From Berghia stephanieae (Eukaryota; Mollusca; Gastropoda; Nudibranchia; Aeolidiidae), in the NCBI GenBank assembly GCA_034508935.3, contig CM067447.1:38069848-38133847 (forward strand): 64,000 bases of DNA. Reading direction: 5' to 3'. This document shows positions 1 through 11,639 of the stretch, one piece after another. Within the stretch, counting starts at the first letter, position 1. Each line of letters begins with the position of its first letter. Both the position numbers and the translations under genes were made by a program. The notes beneath the pieces are model-generated. The model was not told the origin of the DNA and did no database searches. It saw only the letters and a list, made by a program, of their open reading frames with translations.

Positions 1-379
1 AGCAAGATGGCGGCAGGGACCTCTCTCCTTTACCTTTGCCCGATTGTTGACACTCCAAAGTTTCCATCACCGCACTGTCCAGTACAGTACTGACTGAAAT
101 AAAGAGAAAACGCCAGTCTTGCCACACTCAACCCCAAGATCAACTTTAACTGTGTAAATTTAAGAATTCATATTTTTATATATACTTTGTCAAAATCATC
201 AAAAGAAGTAATGAGGAAGTGCGACATTTTGCTGAATGTGCGATTTCATAAAAGACAGACGAGAGACCCACCAGTAACCTAGTCTCTTGCACACCTTTGA
301 TTTATCGTGCATTGAGCTGGTGTCAAACAAGATAGTCTAAAACAAAGTACTTATCAAATTAAATAATATACCCAATATT
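1..379. other. Unassigned left edge
   Basis: No gene is recognised. An AAGATGGCGG motif at about 4-13 resembles a YY1-type promoter or start-codon element. The ATG inside it opens a frame of under 30 codons that closes near position 90. This could be the edge of a host promoter or first exon cut off by the window, but nothing else supports it. Confidence 0.2.
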
Positions 380-419
380 ATGCCCAACAGAATTATTCTT
401 ATTATTTTTTTTATCTTTT

Positions 420-1710
420 CTTTTCAGGAGAAAGGACAAAAGATCCAATATCATCATCAAGAGTGTGTTCTTGTCACTTCAGAGATGGTGACAAAGCCAA
501 CCTCCCTGAATTGTTTGACAGAAATAAAAATAACTCTCAACTCTCTTCATCATCATCACAAAGTCCCACCTTTAAAAAAACCAGATTCTCATCATCATTA
601 TTTTCCTCCTCATCATCATCCTCATTATCTTCTCCCTCATTATCATCTCAACTCTTGTCACCATCATCACAGGATTCCAGCTTTAAAAAAAAACAGATTG
701 TAGAACAAGTGAGGATATTTTAAAGAGAACAACAAATTTAATTCAAGAACAAGAAATTACAGACAAAAATAAGGAAATAGCTAGCTTAAAAAAACAACTT
801 AGTTAGATTCAACGCACTTACACTGTTTCAAGCCTTACAGAAAAAGTTCTTCGAATGGAGACAGGTGTACATTGTTTTAAAATATTTAATATTATTGTTC
901 AATATGTTGAGTGCTTTAGAGGTAACATTATTTATTATAGTGGATGGGAAGTTCAGGAAGAGACAGTTGCATTAAAAGACCAAATTTTCATTACACTTAT
1001 GAAACTTAGACAGAACTACACTAACCTTCATATTTCACAATTGTTTAGCGTTAGTGAAAGTACTATGACAAATATTATACAAACTTTTATTCATGTTTTA
1101 CATAAGCCATAAGCTTCTCTTTGAAAATGTTATGAAGGTTACATGCCCTTCTAGACATAAAAATAAACTATCAGCTCCATCATCATTTTTAAGATTTCCA
1201 AATTGCAGAATGATCATTGATTGTACAGATGACCAAATTGCTATTCCTAAAGAAATGGATAAACAACGGTTAACTTATTATAGGTCCATGAATTCTGTTA
1301 AAGCTCTTGTTGGTGTGAGTCCAAATGGTGTGATAAATTTTATTTCTAAACTTTATCCAGGGTCTGTTCGGATAAGGTCATTGTACAAAATTGTGGATTA
1401 CTAAAACTTTTAATTTTAAGCCCTGGAAATTTAATTTTAGCAGATAAAGGTTTCCTGATTCAAGATATTTTACCTCAAGGAGTAACTGTAAATATCCCTC
1501 CCTTTTTACATAATAAATTTACTGAAAATGAGATTTTATTAACAAAAGAAATTGCTTCATGTAGAATTCATGTTGAGAGGGCCAATGAAAGACTGAAAAA
1601 TGTTAACATCCTCTCATATATTCCAACCATGTTAAGAAAACATTGATATTATTTTTCAATTAGTTGCAGCACTTGTCAATCTCCAGTCTCCTCTTATTAA
1701 GGAGACTGCA
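420..1710 (+). mobile_element. PIF/Harbinger (ISL2EU-like) transposon remnant with THAP piece and DDE nuclease
   Basis: After a splice-acceptor-like ttttcttttcag at about 417-428, the frame reads the end of a THAP zinc finger (SSRVCSCHFRDGDKANLPELF, about 452-520). A CAT/TCA-rich stretch follows. Around 970-1110 there is a helix-turn-helix segment (LKDQIFITLMKLRQNYTNLHISQLFSVSESTM). A DDE_Tnp_4-type nuclease follows: MIIDCTDDQ at about 1209 (first Asp), ILADKGF at about 1432 (second Asp) and HVERANERLK at about 1567 (Glu). The triad is visible, but the reading frame changes near 1100 and 1365-1400 and stops interrupt it, so the copy is dead. THAP plus Harbinger nuclease is the known ISL2EU arrangement. 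Element ends were not found. Confidence 0.75.
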
Positions 1711-2025
1711 TTTTGTTAGCTTTGCCATTTATTTTGTACAACACACATATTTTGTTCATCATCATCAAATCACCATTCAAAATAATGGTTTTGTAGGTCA
1801 CCCATACATGATTTTACATGATAAACATGACAAATTATGACATTGTTGTATCAATGTATGTTCAATGTCATTAACATTGTTAAATAAAACTACACAAATT
1901 AGTTTTGGACTGAATCAACCCAAGGCATCATCAAGATAGATCTGTGGAAGTAAAAGAATAAAAGATTCAAATTTAGAGCTGCGACCATGCTCAATAGGCA
2001 AAAAACAAACAAACAAACTAATAAA
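1711..2025. other. Non-coding gap
   Basis: AT-rich sequence between the Harbinger remnant and the next SINE, with an (AAAC)n patch near 2000-2020. No ORF, RNA or clear repeat end was seen. Confidence 0.3.
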
Positions 2026-2318
2026 ACGTCTGTTGTGGTCTTGTGGTATGACACTCACTTTCAGATCAGAAGGTCCTGGGTTTGGGCCTCACTCGGCGCA
2101 TAGTTGAGTCCTTGGAGAAGGCTCTTTACTCACAATCTCTCATCGTACTCAGTGTCAAATGGGTACCTGGCCGTTAACAGCGTTGTCTCTGTCCGAAAAA
2201 ATTGTAATATCGCCTAACAGGCATCATGTCCCGTCTTACATGTTAAAGGTTGCTGTTGGCCAGGGACCCCTTGTAAAGCACTTTGAGCACATTTAGTGGA
2301 TATTACGCTATATAAAAG
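2026..2318 (+). repeat. tRNA-derived SINE family 1, near full-length copy
   Basis: The head looks like a tRNA gene: an A-box-like GTGGTCTTGTGGTATGACAC, then a B-box-like GGTCCTGGGTTTGGGCC about 30 bp on. A body follows with TGGGTACCTGGCCGTTAACA and GCCTAACAGGCATCATGTC. The 3' tail is TGTAAAGCACTTTGAGCA followed by ACGCTATATAAAAG. The same order occurs reversed at 6190-6500, and partly at 26.5, 29.0 and 53.0 kb. The tail resembles the LINE end at 63.3 kb, a likely mobilising partner. Confidence 0.75.
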
Positions 2319-2450
2319 GGTGTGTTCTTGTCACTTCAGAGATGGTACAAAGCCAACCTCCCTGAATTGTTTGACAAAAATAAAAATAAATTGTTTCCAT
2401 CAGAGCCAGAAAGAAAGAAAAGAAAAGTGACACAAGGAATTAAGTGGTTC
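2319..2450 (+). mobile_element. Second THAP-domain fragment of the Harbinger family
   Basis: Nucleotides from GTGTGTTCTTGTCACTTCAG onward nearly repeat the THAP piece at about 460-530, including the TTGTTTGACAAAAATAAAAA end. They then continue into a lysine-rich stretch (SEPERKKRKVTQGIK) absent from the first copy. It directly abuts the 3' end of the SINE at 2026-2318, so the SINE probably inserted inside a second, separately decayed element. There is a one-base length difference from the first copy in the GGTGACAAAG/GGTACAAAG part. Confidence 0.6.
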
Positions 2451-2637
2451 TTTCATTCATCTTGCTTTGTTGATAAGGGGGAAACCCGAAACGTCCATTT
2501 TATCTGTTTTCGTATATTAAATTGAAGTTCACATTCAATTTCACAATGTTATTGATTTCTTCGAGTTTCAAGCAGCAACATTTACATTACACCTTAACCC
2601 AATAGGAAGTTTAGTTTACGTGACTAACACTGGTCTA

Positions 2638-2845
2638 AATAAATCCTTTATTCATCCCATAGAGGAAATTAATCTCTAGGGTATATTCCCAGGGAAGACT
2701 GGAATAACCGCGGTGCAGCGCCGCAAATTGAGCTAGGGCGAGGTGACTTGCTCAAGGCCACACAGCGCAGCGGCGGGTGAACGAACTCGGTACCTTTCGG
2801 GTACGAAGCAAAAACCGTACCGCTGATCCACGCTGCCCCACATGA
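2638..2845 (-). repeat. CORE/MIR-like tRNA-derived SINE
   Basis: On the minus strand, GGGCAGCGTGGATCAGCGGTA (near 2840) is an A-box-like tRNA head and GGTACCGAGTTCGTTCACCC a B-box. Next comes CTGTGTGGCCTTGAGCAAGT, which closely resembles the conserved core of vertebrate MIR (CORE) SINEs. The 3' end is AATTTCC...GGGATGAATAAAGGATT, like the widespread CTTTATTGATCC tail that also appears at 35815-35850. This is an old, well-preserved SINE of the CORE superfamily, judged by eye. Confidence 0.6.
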
Positions 2846-3197
2846 AGTATGATAAAATGTCTAGCGTGATTGGTGATTGTGATGCTCATACGAGTATTAT
2901 AATAAAGGTTACAATACGATACTAAATAGTATGTAGTAGACTATAGTCAATAGCAACGAAAATTAGCGAAGCAAGACTAAGACCTCAAAGACTCAAAGTC
3001 CGTGGTCCATAAGATAAAAACACAATAAATGACTCCCTCTCTTTCTCTCCCTAACTAAAATCGAACGTAAACAGTAAAATCTTTCCATTGGATATACTAA
3101 ATCTGCCTCAACTCAAAGTAAACTGATTATTGTCCAACAGTAGTTTTACGGGGATGTGAGATTTTGAGAGTGAGAATGAGAAGACGAAATGACTTAC

Positions 3198-3440
3198 CTT
3201 CACAGAATACTCTTTATTCTTCATGCTGGCTTGAACTTTGCCGAAGATCAAGCCATCTGAGTAAGTGAAAGTCAAAACATGACCTGACTGATGATGATTT
3301 TCACCTCGCGAGACACTTTTAGGCTCATTGAGAAGTATTTCATAAGGGCGGTGATGGAAATAAAGTTAGTGTCCGCCATCTTTCTCGACTGTTTAGAGCC
3401 AGCCGGTTCGTTACCATGCGTTGCTGCGCGGGATGACGTC
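3198..3440 (-). CDS. Possible first exon of a minus-strand host gene (partial)
   Basis: Reading leftwards, a leader from about 3370 leads to an ATG at 3224-3222 in a good context (CCAGCATGA). Nine codons (MKNKEYSVK) then run straight to a consensus donor, AAG|GTAAGTC, with the intron starting at 3197. The other two frames are closed before the donor. A frame opening 5' of the ATG (HVLTFTYSDGLIFGKVQAS) is also free of stops and could belong to the protein if a start lies further up. The product is not recognised, and exon 2 must lie left of the window or is unseen. The weight rests on the donor plus the upstream promoter motifs. Confidence 0.35.
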
Positions 3441-3441
3441 A
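3373..3441 (-). promoter_or_regulatory. CRE and YY1-like motifs, candidate promoter
   Basis: A full palindromic cAMP-response element TGACGTCA lies at 3434-3441. AAGATGGCGG (minus strand, 3382-3373) is a YY1-type motif often found at transcription starts. Both sit 150-220 bp upstream of the minus-strand ATG and splice donor at 3224-3198. The local sequence is more GC-rich (GCGCGGGATGACG) than its surroundings. Confidence 0.4.
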
Positions 3442-3834
3442 GACTTTTGAAGACTATTAATAATAATAAATTAAGAAATACAAGGGACACAACCCTGTTA
3501 AATTCTCATCATGTAAGATAGCTTAACTGTCAGTTGATGTTTGATACAAATGCAATAACTAACCATTATCATGGGTTATTGCTTCTCTTTGCCTTTGGTC
3601 GGCATAATAGCTATAACGTATGATGTGTCGCTCAAGGACGACCCGGTGGCGAAACACAAACTAGATTTGGCCTAAGACCTTTTTGTTTTAACTCTTAATT
3701 GAAGGTCCGTGGCTGCTAGCACCCATCCTTGCCTAGCATCCAGTCCGTGCCCAATCTCTGCCTCCCAGTCCTCGCTTTTGTGAAACAAAACGAATAACAA
3801 CTTGCAACAACCTAGCAGAAAACATTAATCAACA

Positions 3835-4450
3835 ATGTCAAACAAATGCTGTCTTATAGGAATTTAGTAAAGCATTTGATAAAGCCCACCATTACCATAC
3901 TCTAGCTATTAAACTACGGAGATATGGAATCATGAGTAAACACACGACTGGATAATGGGTGTTCTCACTAACCGTAAACAACTGAAAGAGCAATGTCAGA
4001 GTCAGCTCCAGTACTATAGATGTGCCCCTAGGCACCGTACTGGGCCCCCCGTGTTCCTTATCTACATCAATGATTTGCCTGAAAGATTGTTGCCAGGAAC
4101 TCAACTGAGACTATTTGCAGATGACAACCTTTTGTCCAGAGCAATAAGGAAGACTCAGAAATTTTTCATCGGGACCTTGATTCCAGAAAATTACCAACAA
4201 AAGGAAGATAATACCATCACAATACACAACAACACACTAGAAGAAGTCACCATAGCAAAATATCTCGGAGGAACGATAAACAATCGCCTGACCTGGAATG
4301 ACCACTTTGCAAACATATGCAGGAAGGCAAACTCCACCCTGGGATTCTTGAGAAGAAACCCATTCGGCTGCAAAGTAACAATAAAAGAGAAATGCTATAC
4401 AACTTATGTTAGACCTAAAGCAGTACGGTATGGGTTCCGATCACACCTCC
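3835..4450 (+). mobile_element. Jockey-like non-LTR reverse transcriptase fragment
   Basis: EFSKAFDKAHHYHTLAIKLRRYGI (about 3858-3930) is the D-helix motif of Jockey/CR1-type reverse transcriptases. It is followed by a PQGTVLGP-like box (about 4024-4053), FLIYINDLPERL and the catalytic F-ADD box at 4113-4124. The thumb then reads YLGGTINNRLTWNDHFANIC and SNTLGFLRRN (about 4260-4360). The first Asp of the D-helix motif is E here, and the order of frames changes near 3950, so it is a dead, 5'- and 3'-truncated copy. Confidence 0.75.
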
Positions 4451-4564
4451 AAAATCATGGAAATAGAATCAATCCAAAACAAACAAACAAAAAACCCCCA
4501 AAAAACAAAGAAATTACATTTTTTTTTAAATCTATAAAATTCGTTCAACAAAATCCCCAAACAA

Positions 4565-5030
4565 ATCAAAGCCATAATATATGAGAGGTGAAGTGAGTAG
4601 AAAAGTGCCAGAAGACAATAGAGAATAATTTTTTTTCGCGGCGGTGGTGGGGTTTGAACCTGCGACCTTATTGGTACGACAACTCCGCCTGACCGGTGAG
4701 AGCGTGACTCTACCGTATGAGCTATCCACGAACACAAAAATATTCGTATCAAACTCATGTCATTTCTAGAGCTCTCTCTCACCGACTTCTGGAGACCGCG
4801 GGTTCGCCACACAACCATCGCGAAGTTACCTGGCCAGCAGTTAAGCTTAATAGCCAATATTCTCAACACAAACATATAACATAAAAACGATTGAGACATT
4901 GAGTATGCTTCAGGTATATCGGGTGAATTTTTAATTCAGAAAAGTGAGTGGACAGGCACTTATATTGGTAACAACAAGAGATGAAGTGAGTAGAAGTGTC
5001 ATAATATATGACACCCGATTTGGAATCATT
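4565..5030 (-). repeat. tRNA-like repeat family 2 (copy with head and arms)
   Basis: On the minus strand, TGGATAGCTCATACGGTAGAG (A-box) and GGTCGCAGGTTCAAACC (B-box) form a convincing tRNA-type promoter at about 4730-4655. On one side is AGTGAGTAGAAAAGTGCCAG and GACAATAGAGAAT (4592-4625). The other side (about 4765-4930) holds the CTCTCTCTCACCGACTTCTG and CCAATATTCTCAACACAAAC segments. The arm motif then recurs at 4938-5000. Copies lie at 46.35-46.93, 53.23-53.48 and 55.6-55.92 kb. Confidence 0.65.
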
Positions 5031-5284
5031 GAAGGAAAGGAGAGAGAGAGAAGAATAAACTAAATGTATTTTACAAAGGTCAGGAAAACCAGGTCAGGTG
5101 TCATTACACGGCCTCCAACAGAACAAGAGGAAGCCTGGCAAACTTATTTTGCCACAATCTAGAGTGGACTACCATCTTCCTCCGTTTCTGCCCTCAACTA
5201 TAAGACTGTGGGACAAGTTGGATAACTCCCAGTAAAACAATTGTGAATGCTGCTGCTGAGTCTTCCACGAGGAAGTTCCAGCTT

Positions 5285-5402
5285 GAAGAGGAAGAGGAGG
5301 AGGAGGAGGAGGAGGAGGAGGAGGAGGAGAGAAAAGAAGAAAAAAGAAGAAGAAGAAGAAGAAGAAGAAGAAGAAGAAGAAGAAGAAGAAGAAGAAGAAG
5401 CA
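5285..5402 (+). repeat. (GAG)n/(GAA)n microsatellite
   Basis: Perfect GAG triplets pass into GAA triplets. They give Glu/Arg/Lys or Leu/Ser homopolymer frames that should not be taken as genes. The stretch 5403-5950 holds no recognised gene. Confidence 0.95.
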
Positions 5403-5954
5403 ATTTCAGCAACAACAAAACTTAAACTTTGTTTGTTTTGGTAATATTCACCATTTTTTGGGGGGTCATATTCATAAAACGGACATGACAAATCTTCTGA
5501 TAATGAGCCAATTTGTACTTTCCTAGAGCAAGAAAATTTACTACAATCACTCACTCCATTCAGGTGTAAAAGGGTACCTGTCAAACTGGGATAGTAATCT
5601 TCGATAGACTATTGTCCCGTGCAAAGGTTTTCAAACAAATACGTTTATTGTCTTTCCCGCTATTGAAACCGGGATTACTCCTTCAACATTGGCTACAAGG
5701 CTCTAAAGGACTTAATTTGTCTTACAATGAGCCCACGTGGCTCAGGACTTACTTAAGGGCAAAATATTTTCATTGAGAATTCCCGAAATAAACAACGATA
5801 AAGATAATTGATCCCACAAGTTACCGAACAGATGTGCGACCAGTTTTAGACACGTCACTGCTGTGTCACACAGTATGACACTTCTTAAATTATGTTTATA
5901 AACATACGTCATTAAATTGCCGAAAATGTTTATGTTGCTATGCATTCTGTACAT

Positions 5955-6064
5955 GGTTTCATCATGAATATTTTTAATAAAAAATAATAATAAAATAATA
6001 ATATAAAATATAATATATAATAATATGAAATATGATGTATGTTTTTAATATTAAATAATAATTA

Positions 6065-6098
<34 letters not shown>

Positions 6099-6115
6099 TA
6101 TAATAATAATAGCTT
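5955..6115. repeat. AT-rich tract with (TAA)n
   Basis: Irregular TAATAT-type sequence ends in (TAA)n at about 6069-6110. No genic signal. Confidence 0.9.
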
Positions 6116-6194
6116 TATCCTAAATGCAATTGCATTTATACTTGTTATAACGTTAAATGATAACTATAACATTGAACAGATATTTCACTCCTAA

Positions 6195-6497
6195 AAATAA
6201 ATAAATAAATTGAGCTTTTATATAGCACAATATCCACTAATTGTGCTCAAATCGCTTTACAAGGGGTCCCTGGCCAACAGCAACATTTAACATTTAGGAC
6301 GGGACATGACGCCTGTTAGGCAGTATAATTCGATGATACGCTGTTAACGGCCATGTTCTCATTTTACACCTGAGTACGGTGAGAGAATGTGAATAAAGAG
6401 CCTTCTCCAAGGACTCAACAATGCGCCGAGCGAGACTCGAACCCAGGACCTTCCGGTCACAAAGCGAGTGTCATACCACAAGACCACATAGCCGCAC
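6195..6497 (-). repeat. SINE family 1, near full-length copy
   Basis: Reverse of the copy at 2026-2318. The tail TTTTATATAGCACAATATCC lies at the left, AGGGGTCCCTGGCCAACAGC and GGACGGGACATGACGCCTGT in the body. The tRNA-like head is at the right (B-box region CGAACCCAGGACC at about 6438, head ending CACAAGACCACATAGCCGC). It is followed directly by the (CT)n tract. Confidence 0.75.
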
Positions 6498-6510
6498 ATA
6501 GTCCTACTTA

Positions 6511-6513
<3 letters not shown>

Positions 6514-6593
<80 letters not shown>
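6514..6593 (+). repeat. (CT)n microsatellite
   Basis: About 39 perfect TC/CT repeats directly after the SINE head. The rest, to 6770, is AT-rich with no gene. Confidence 0.95.
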
Positions 6594-6597
<4 letters not shown>

Positions 6598-7303
6598 CAC
6601 ACGTGCGATATACACAACATAAACATATTCATTTCGTTTTCAATTTGTTACAACTGTGGCAATTCGACACCAAAAATTATCATCATTATCAATTGGTCAG
6701 TTAATCTAACATTAAATAAATTAATCAGTTAATCAAACGAATCAATCCTTGGTTTTGCTGTACCAGACCATATGAAATAGGAACTGTGTTTTCAGTCTAC
6801 CAGTGGACTGACAACACAGCTGTGTATTCAGTCCACCGGAAATAAAAATATTTAAAACGGACCAATTATCGATAATGACGACATTGATACTGAGCCTATT
6901 GTAAGGTAGTCATCATCAAAAGTGGATAGGCATAACATATGGCAATTTAACGGCTTAATAATATCATTTACAGCGTTTTATTTACTCTCGGAAAGTCTTG
7001 AGTGAGAGTTGTTCGAAATCAGGAGCCTGAAATAGATATCAAATCTCGATACCATGGTTGCCAGATAGCCATTGGCCTGGCCAAAAATTGACCACAGAAG
7101 AGAATAATGTTTCTATAAGTAATCTAAAATTGACATTTATATCTATTTTTGATGTTTCCTGGTCCGTTATAATTTTTATGATTACCAAAACCGATGAGTT
7201 TTCCAAGGAGATCATAGTTTTAGTATTGTTTGCCCAAGTAAAGTTCTATTTGGTCACTTTTCACATCGATCACTGGCCTCGGGCACGCCTGTGTACTCCC
7301 TTG

Positions 7304-7822
7304 TTTGTTTTTTTTTGTTTTAAATGGTTTTACGGCGCTTGCAACACATTTAGGTCATATCAGCGCCAGTAAAAAGGAAGAAAATGGGATAGTAAAAAGT
7401 TATAGAATTACAATGAAAGCATCCAAGAATAAGGCAGACAAAGGGGAATTGGTTCAAATAGGGAACAGATGTAGATTCAAGAGCGCACTATCAGTGTAAT
7501 TAATTTGAGATCACCCAAAAGTCTCATCCAGACACAAGCAGAGGTCCTCACTAAGAGGAATACACTCAAATGTTTACAAACCATATATAATACGTAAACA
7601 AAACATAATACAGTGCATGAAAGAGATGATTTACAGGGGGGGGAAAATATCATCTCCCAAAACTAACTATACATTTGACTGTTTCCCTCCCAGTCAGGGT
7701 ATCCGGTCATGTCCAGGACAAAACCAAGCAAACTCATTCCAAGACAAGGACAGAAAGCATGTTGGAAAACAGACATAGGGGGATAGAAGACACAGAATGT
7801 ACCTCTCTGCCCACTGTGGGAG
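7304..7822 (-). repeat. 520-bp SINE family X, copy in the long-TIR element
   Basis: It is flanked by a perfect 14-bp target duplication TGTGTACTCCCTTG (7290-7303 and 7823-7836). In sense (minus) orientation it starts within CTCCCACAGTGGGCAGAGAGG, about 17 bp short of the other copies. It ends in AGCGCC...TAAAAC then an A/C-rich tail. This is a late insertion into the transposon interior. The variable duplication, A-rich tail and 5' truncation point to LINE-driven retroposition. Confidence 0.8.
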
Positions 7823-8141
7823 TGTGTACTCCCTTGGCAAAAAATTCTTAATTTTCAAGTTCAACACGTTGACGCCATTCCTGGTGACTCGAGAAGTTTG
7901 ATCGACTTTTAAATTTGTAAAAAAATGATTTACTTTTACTCACTTTTAAGATTATTATTTTAATTTAGAACACAGTGTGGCGTCAAAATGTATTGCCTTG
8001 TGTATTTTTTGTACGTAACAATATGAATCCGGAGAAAAACGAACAAACAAAACAAAAACCAACAAAAAAAAAAAAAAAAAATAGAGAAATCTCTATAGTT
8101 ATAGGGTCTTGAATGTGTTTAAAGGAGCGTCAGAGAGAAAA

Positions 8142-8303
<162 letters not shown>

Positions 8304-8449
8304 CTGCTTTGTAGCTACTTGTACTCGATTTTTTAATTTATTTTGGTTCCTATCCTTATTTATAATGTTACAGCTTGGGACACTTTTGGTGTAGACAATA
8401 TCGACGTGAGCAGCAAGGAAGATGACTGTACATTCTTTTAAGGACTCTT

Positions 8450-8545
8450 TTGTTTTTAAAGGTTTGATGGCGCTTATAAGACATTGAGGTCATTTTAGGT
8501 CTAGTAGAAAGGAAAAAATGGGATGCCAGTAAAAAAAAAATAATA
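8450..8545 (-). repeat. SINE family X 3'-end fragment
   Basis: GGTTTGATGGCGCTTATAAG, then AGGTCATTTTAGGTCTAG and AAGGAAAAAATGGGA, match the 3' end of family X in minus orientation, with more divergence than the full copies. Confidence 0.55.
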
Positions 8546-9291
8546 AAGTTTTAGAAGACACGATAGACGATGAACAATAGACCAGTCCTACAATTCAAAG
8601 GACTAGGGATGATTTTGAAAGAAAAGGATCTTGGAAGAAGACAAAGACAAGATTGCCCGGGGGGGGGGGGGGGGGGGGGGGAGGGGGAAGGCCTCGAAGC
8701 ACAGCCGTACTCAAGGCCAGTGATCGATGTTAAAAGTAACCAAATAGAACCTTACTTGGGCAAGCAATACTAATAATCTGATCTCCTTGGAAAATTCATC
8801 GGTTTTGATAATCTCAAAAACAATTCTGAAGGACTAGGAAAAATTAAAAATAGATGTGAACGTTAATTTTAAATTAATTGTAGGAACATTATTCTCTGTG
8901 TGGTCAATTTTGGCCAAATTGGCCAGGCCAATGGCTATCTCGCAGCCACGGTAAGAATCTCGTCAATGTTTGATAAATCGGTTTCGAGAATTGAGATCTA
9001 TTTCAGGCCCCGGTTTCGAACAACTGTCAATCAAGATTTCCTGAGAGTAAATAAAACACTGTAAATTATATTATTCAGCCGTTGAATTGCTATAAATTTT
9101 ATGCCTGTCCATAAAAACACTACGATTTCTGATGATGCCTATAATAGGCTCAGTATCAAAGTTGTTACTATCGATTAAGGTAAGTATAGACGATAATTGG
9201 TCCTTTTAAAATATTTTTATTTCCGGTGGACTGAATATACAGCTGTGTTTTCAGTCCACTAGTGGACTGAAAACACAGTTCCTATGAAATA

Positions 9292-11610
9292 TTCAAAATT
9301 TTTATTGCTGATGGAACGAACGTTGATTTATACTTGTTAGTTCTACATTTAATCTGAGAAAACCTTCTCCCAGATGGTAAAAGACTAAATTCATGGTATA
9401 AATGTGTTTTTTTTTTTATTGTTGGTAGCCTAATTGAGAATGCTTTCCTTTCTATTGCAAACATTAAAAACTGCTTTAATTTTTTTCTGACGGCTGACAC
9501 TTAGGGTAGCTCACACTTTGCGATTAAAAGAAAAATTATCTGGCAGTCTTGGTTTGATCCAAAAAAAAAAAAAAAAACATGGCCGGTAAACAAAACAGAT
9601 TGAATTGATTGATATTATGGTTATACAAATTATAAGGCGAATGTTCAAATAGAGGCAATATTCATAACAGTGAAATGGCTTTGCAAATAAGTACACATCT
9701 GCTTTGCACCATAAGATTCAAGTTTTGAATACGTAGACTAGACAAGTGAAGTTGTTGCGAGGATAGCAATCAGATAGTCTATACTAGATAGCAGTCAGGC
9801 TGGAACTGGAAGGAGCTCACACAAAACTCACTTTACCTCTACTCCTTTACAATTATTTGCCGAATGTCCATCCAACAATTAACTAAACAGATCCAAATTA
9901 CACAGTAAGTGCCCTGGATTTATGTGAATTACTTGGATGCCTGCCGTAAACTCCTCGTGCTAAGCTAAGATTAAAAATAGGCTCATCATTCTCTCACCTT
10001 AGCCTTAGCCTTAGGTTTAGACTGGTAACATTTTCGAACTCAAAACATCGTGAAAAACATCTATTGATTGGCGATCGGGAAAGTTTTGGTTTTGCAGTGA
10101 AATTGGCCCACTTATTGATTTCAGTAATTTTGTTTCAACTAAAAGATAACGAAGTGACTATTTCTCTTATTTCTCGGGGAAATTAAAATTAAAAGTGAAC
10201 TCTATTTATTTCATTTCTCCGAATGGTTTCCGACCATTCTCGAGATATTTTTGGTTATTTGAATTTGCGAGATTGTCTGTGTGAATGATTAATGTTGTAT
10301 GCATTTTTGGGGGGGGGGGGGGGGGTATCTTTTGCCAGTGCTTGGGCACTCTGTCCTTTATTCCCACCTTTCTGTTACTGTAGGTAGTTGCATGAAAATT
10401 TGAGATTGCAGCAATTGTTTTCAAAATAGTCTCATGCTATTCTGCAAGAAATACACTTTTCAATGGTACCAAAATTATGACAATGTGACAATTAGAACCA
10501 AAGTTACGGGATTATTAGTCCGCAAAAGTGGACCAAAATACTTAATATAATTTAAGAGGAAAAAAGAAACTAAAACTGTGACCAGAGAGCAACCGAAAAG
10601 CGGGGGAAATGGAAAATCACGGTTATTTGGGGTGGAATACATATAAAACCATATATCAAAATGATCGCAAAGGAAAGACGAAGCAAATTTAAAAAAAATT
10701 AAATGATTATTATGCAATATTATGCAACGTCATGCAATTACATAACCCTAGAAAATGAAAAAAAAAGACGCGAGGAACGGATAATAACTTTAAAAACAGA
10801 TTTGAGGGTGGTCTTCTTCCAGAGCATGCTTACAATACTATGGCTATGATTAATTTTGAACACAAAAATTGTTAAAACAAGAGGAAAGGAGCGTAAACGT
10901 ATGAATTTAGACACTAAAGTTGTGTCCTTGGGGCATTGGCAAATGAGCAACAGACGAAAGATGACTGGTATTCGGAGAGAAGAAAAAAAAAACAAAAAAA
11001 CAATGAACAGGGCTAGAAATAAAGTTGAACAAGTGTCAGTAAATGCAACTTGCAAATGTACTGCCCAATGTTTTTGCATCCTTGGACAAGACATTTGGGC
11101 ACCAACAGTACTCGGGAGAAACAAGCTTGCCGCTTTATATATGCAAACATGGTCAGTGATAAAAATGCAAAATTAAAAACAAGAACTACATAAGAGTGGT
11201 AGAGAAAACTTAACCTGAAAATGCAAAATTGAATATTACGTAACATATTACATAAACAATAAGCCGATAAATACCGACACTTTGCAAACTTTCTGCAACA
11301 TAGGCATGTCATATATCAAACTGAACATCTCGAAGAGATGTATCATATGACTAACTATTAAACTACATTAAAATTGAAATGAACTTTAGAAAATTTGATA
11401 ATTGCTTTGCATTCAACATCACTAAGAGAACAGATTAAAGGGTACTCACGTACTGACTCGCTTAAATCCATAAGATGGCTGATATGTGGCAAAAGACAGA
11501 AGACAACAAAATCTAGGCACTATGGGTTGTTGGCTGCATGGAATGTAGACACAGGCAATATCCAGGTAATGATACTGAATAAATACATCGAAGTCCAAGC
11601 AATGATACAG
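9292..11610. other. Unassigned intergenic stretch
   Basis: About 2.3 kb with only short open frames on both strands, poly-A and poly-T runs and a G-run at about 10311-10325. Nothing in the possible peptides (for example at 10856-11176 + or 10738-11124 -) resembles a known family, and their lysine-rich or phenylalanine-rich make-up follows from base composition. Confidence 0.4.
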
Positions 11611-11639
11611 AAGTAGTTGGGGGAGACTGACGATCGAAT

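Noticed and set aside
4655-4735. A tRNA gene on the minus strand
   Set aside because: The tRNA-like block occurs in several diverged copies with shared flanks, so it is a SINE head, not a tRNA gene.
5194-5444. Long Glu/Arg/Leu/Ser open frames on both strands
   Set aside because: They are the six-frame readings of a GAG/GAA microsatellite.
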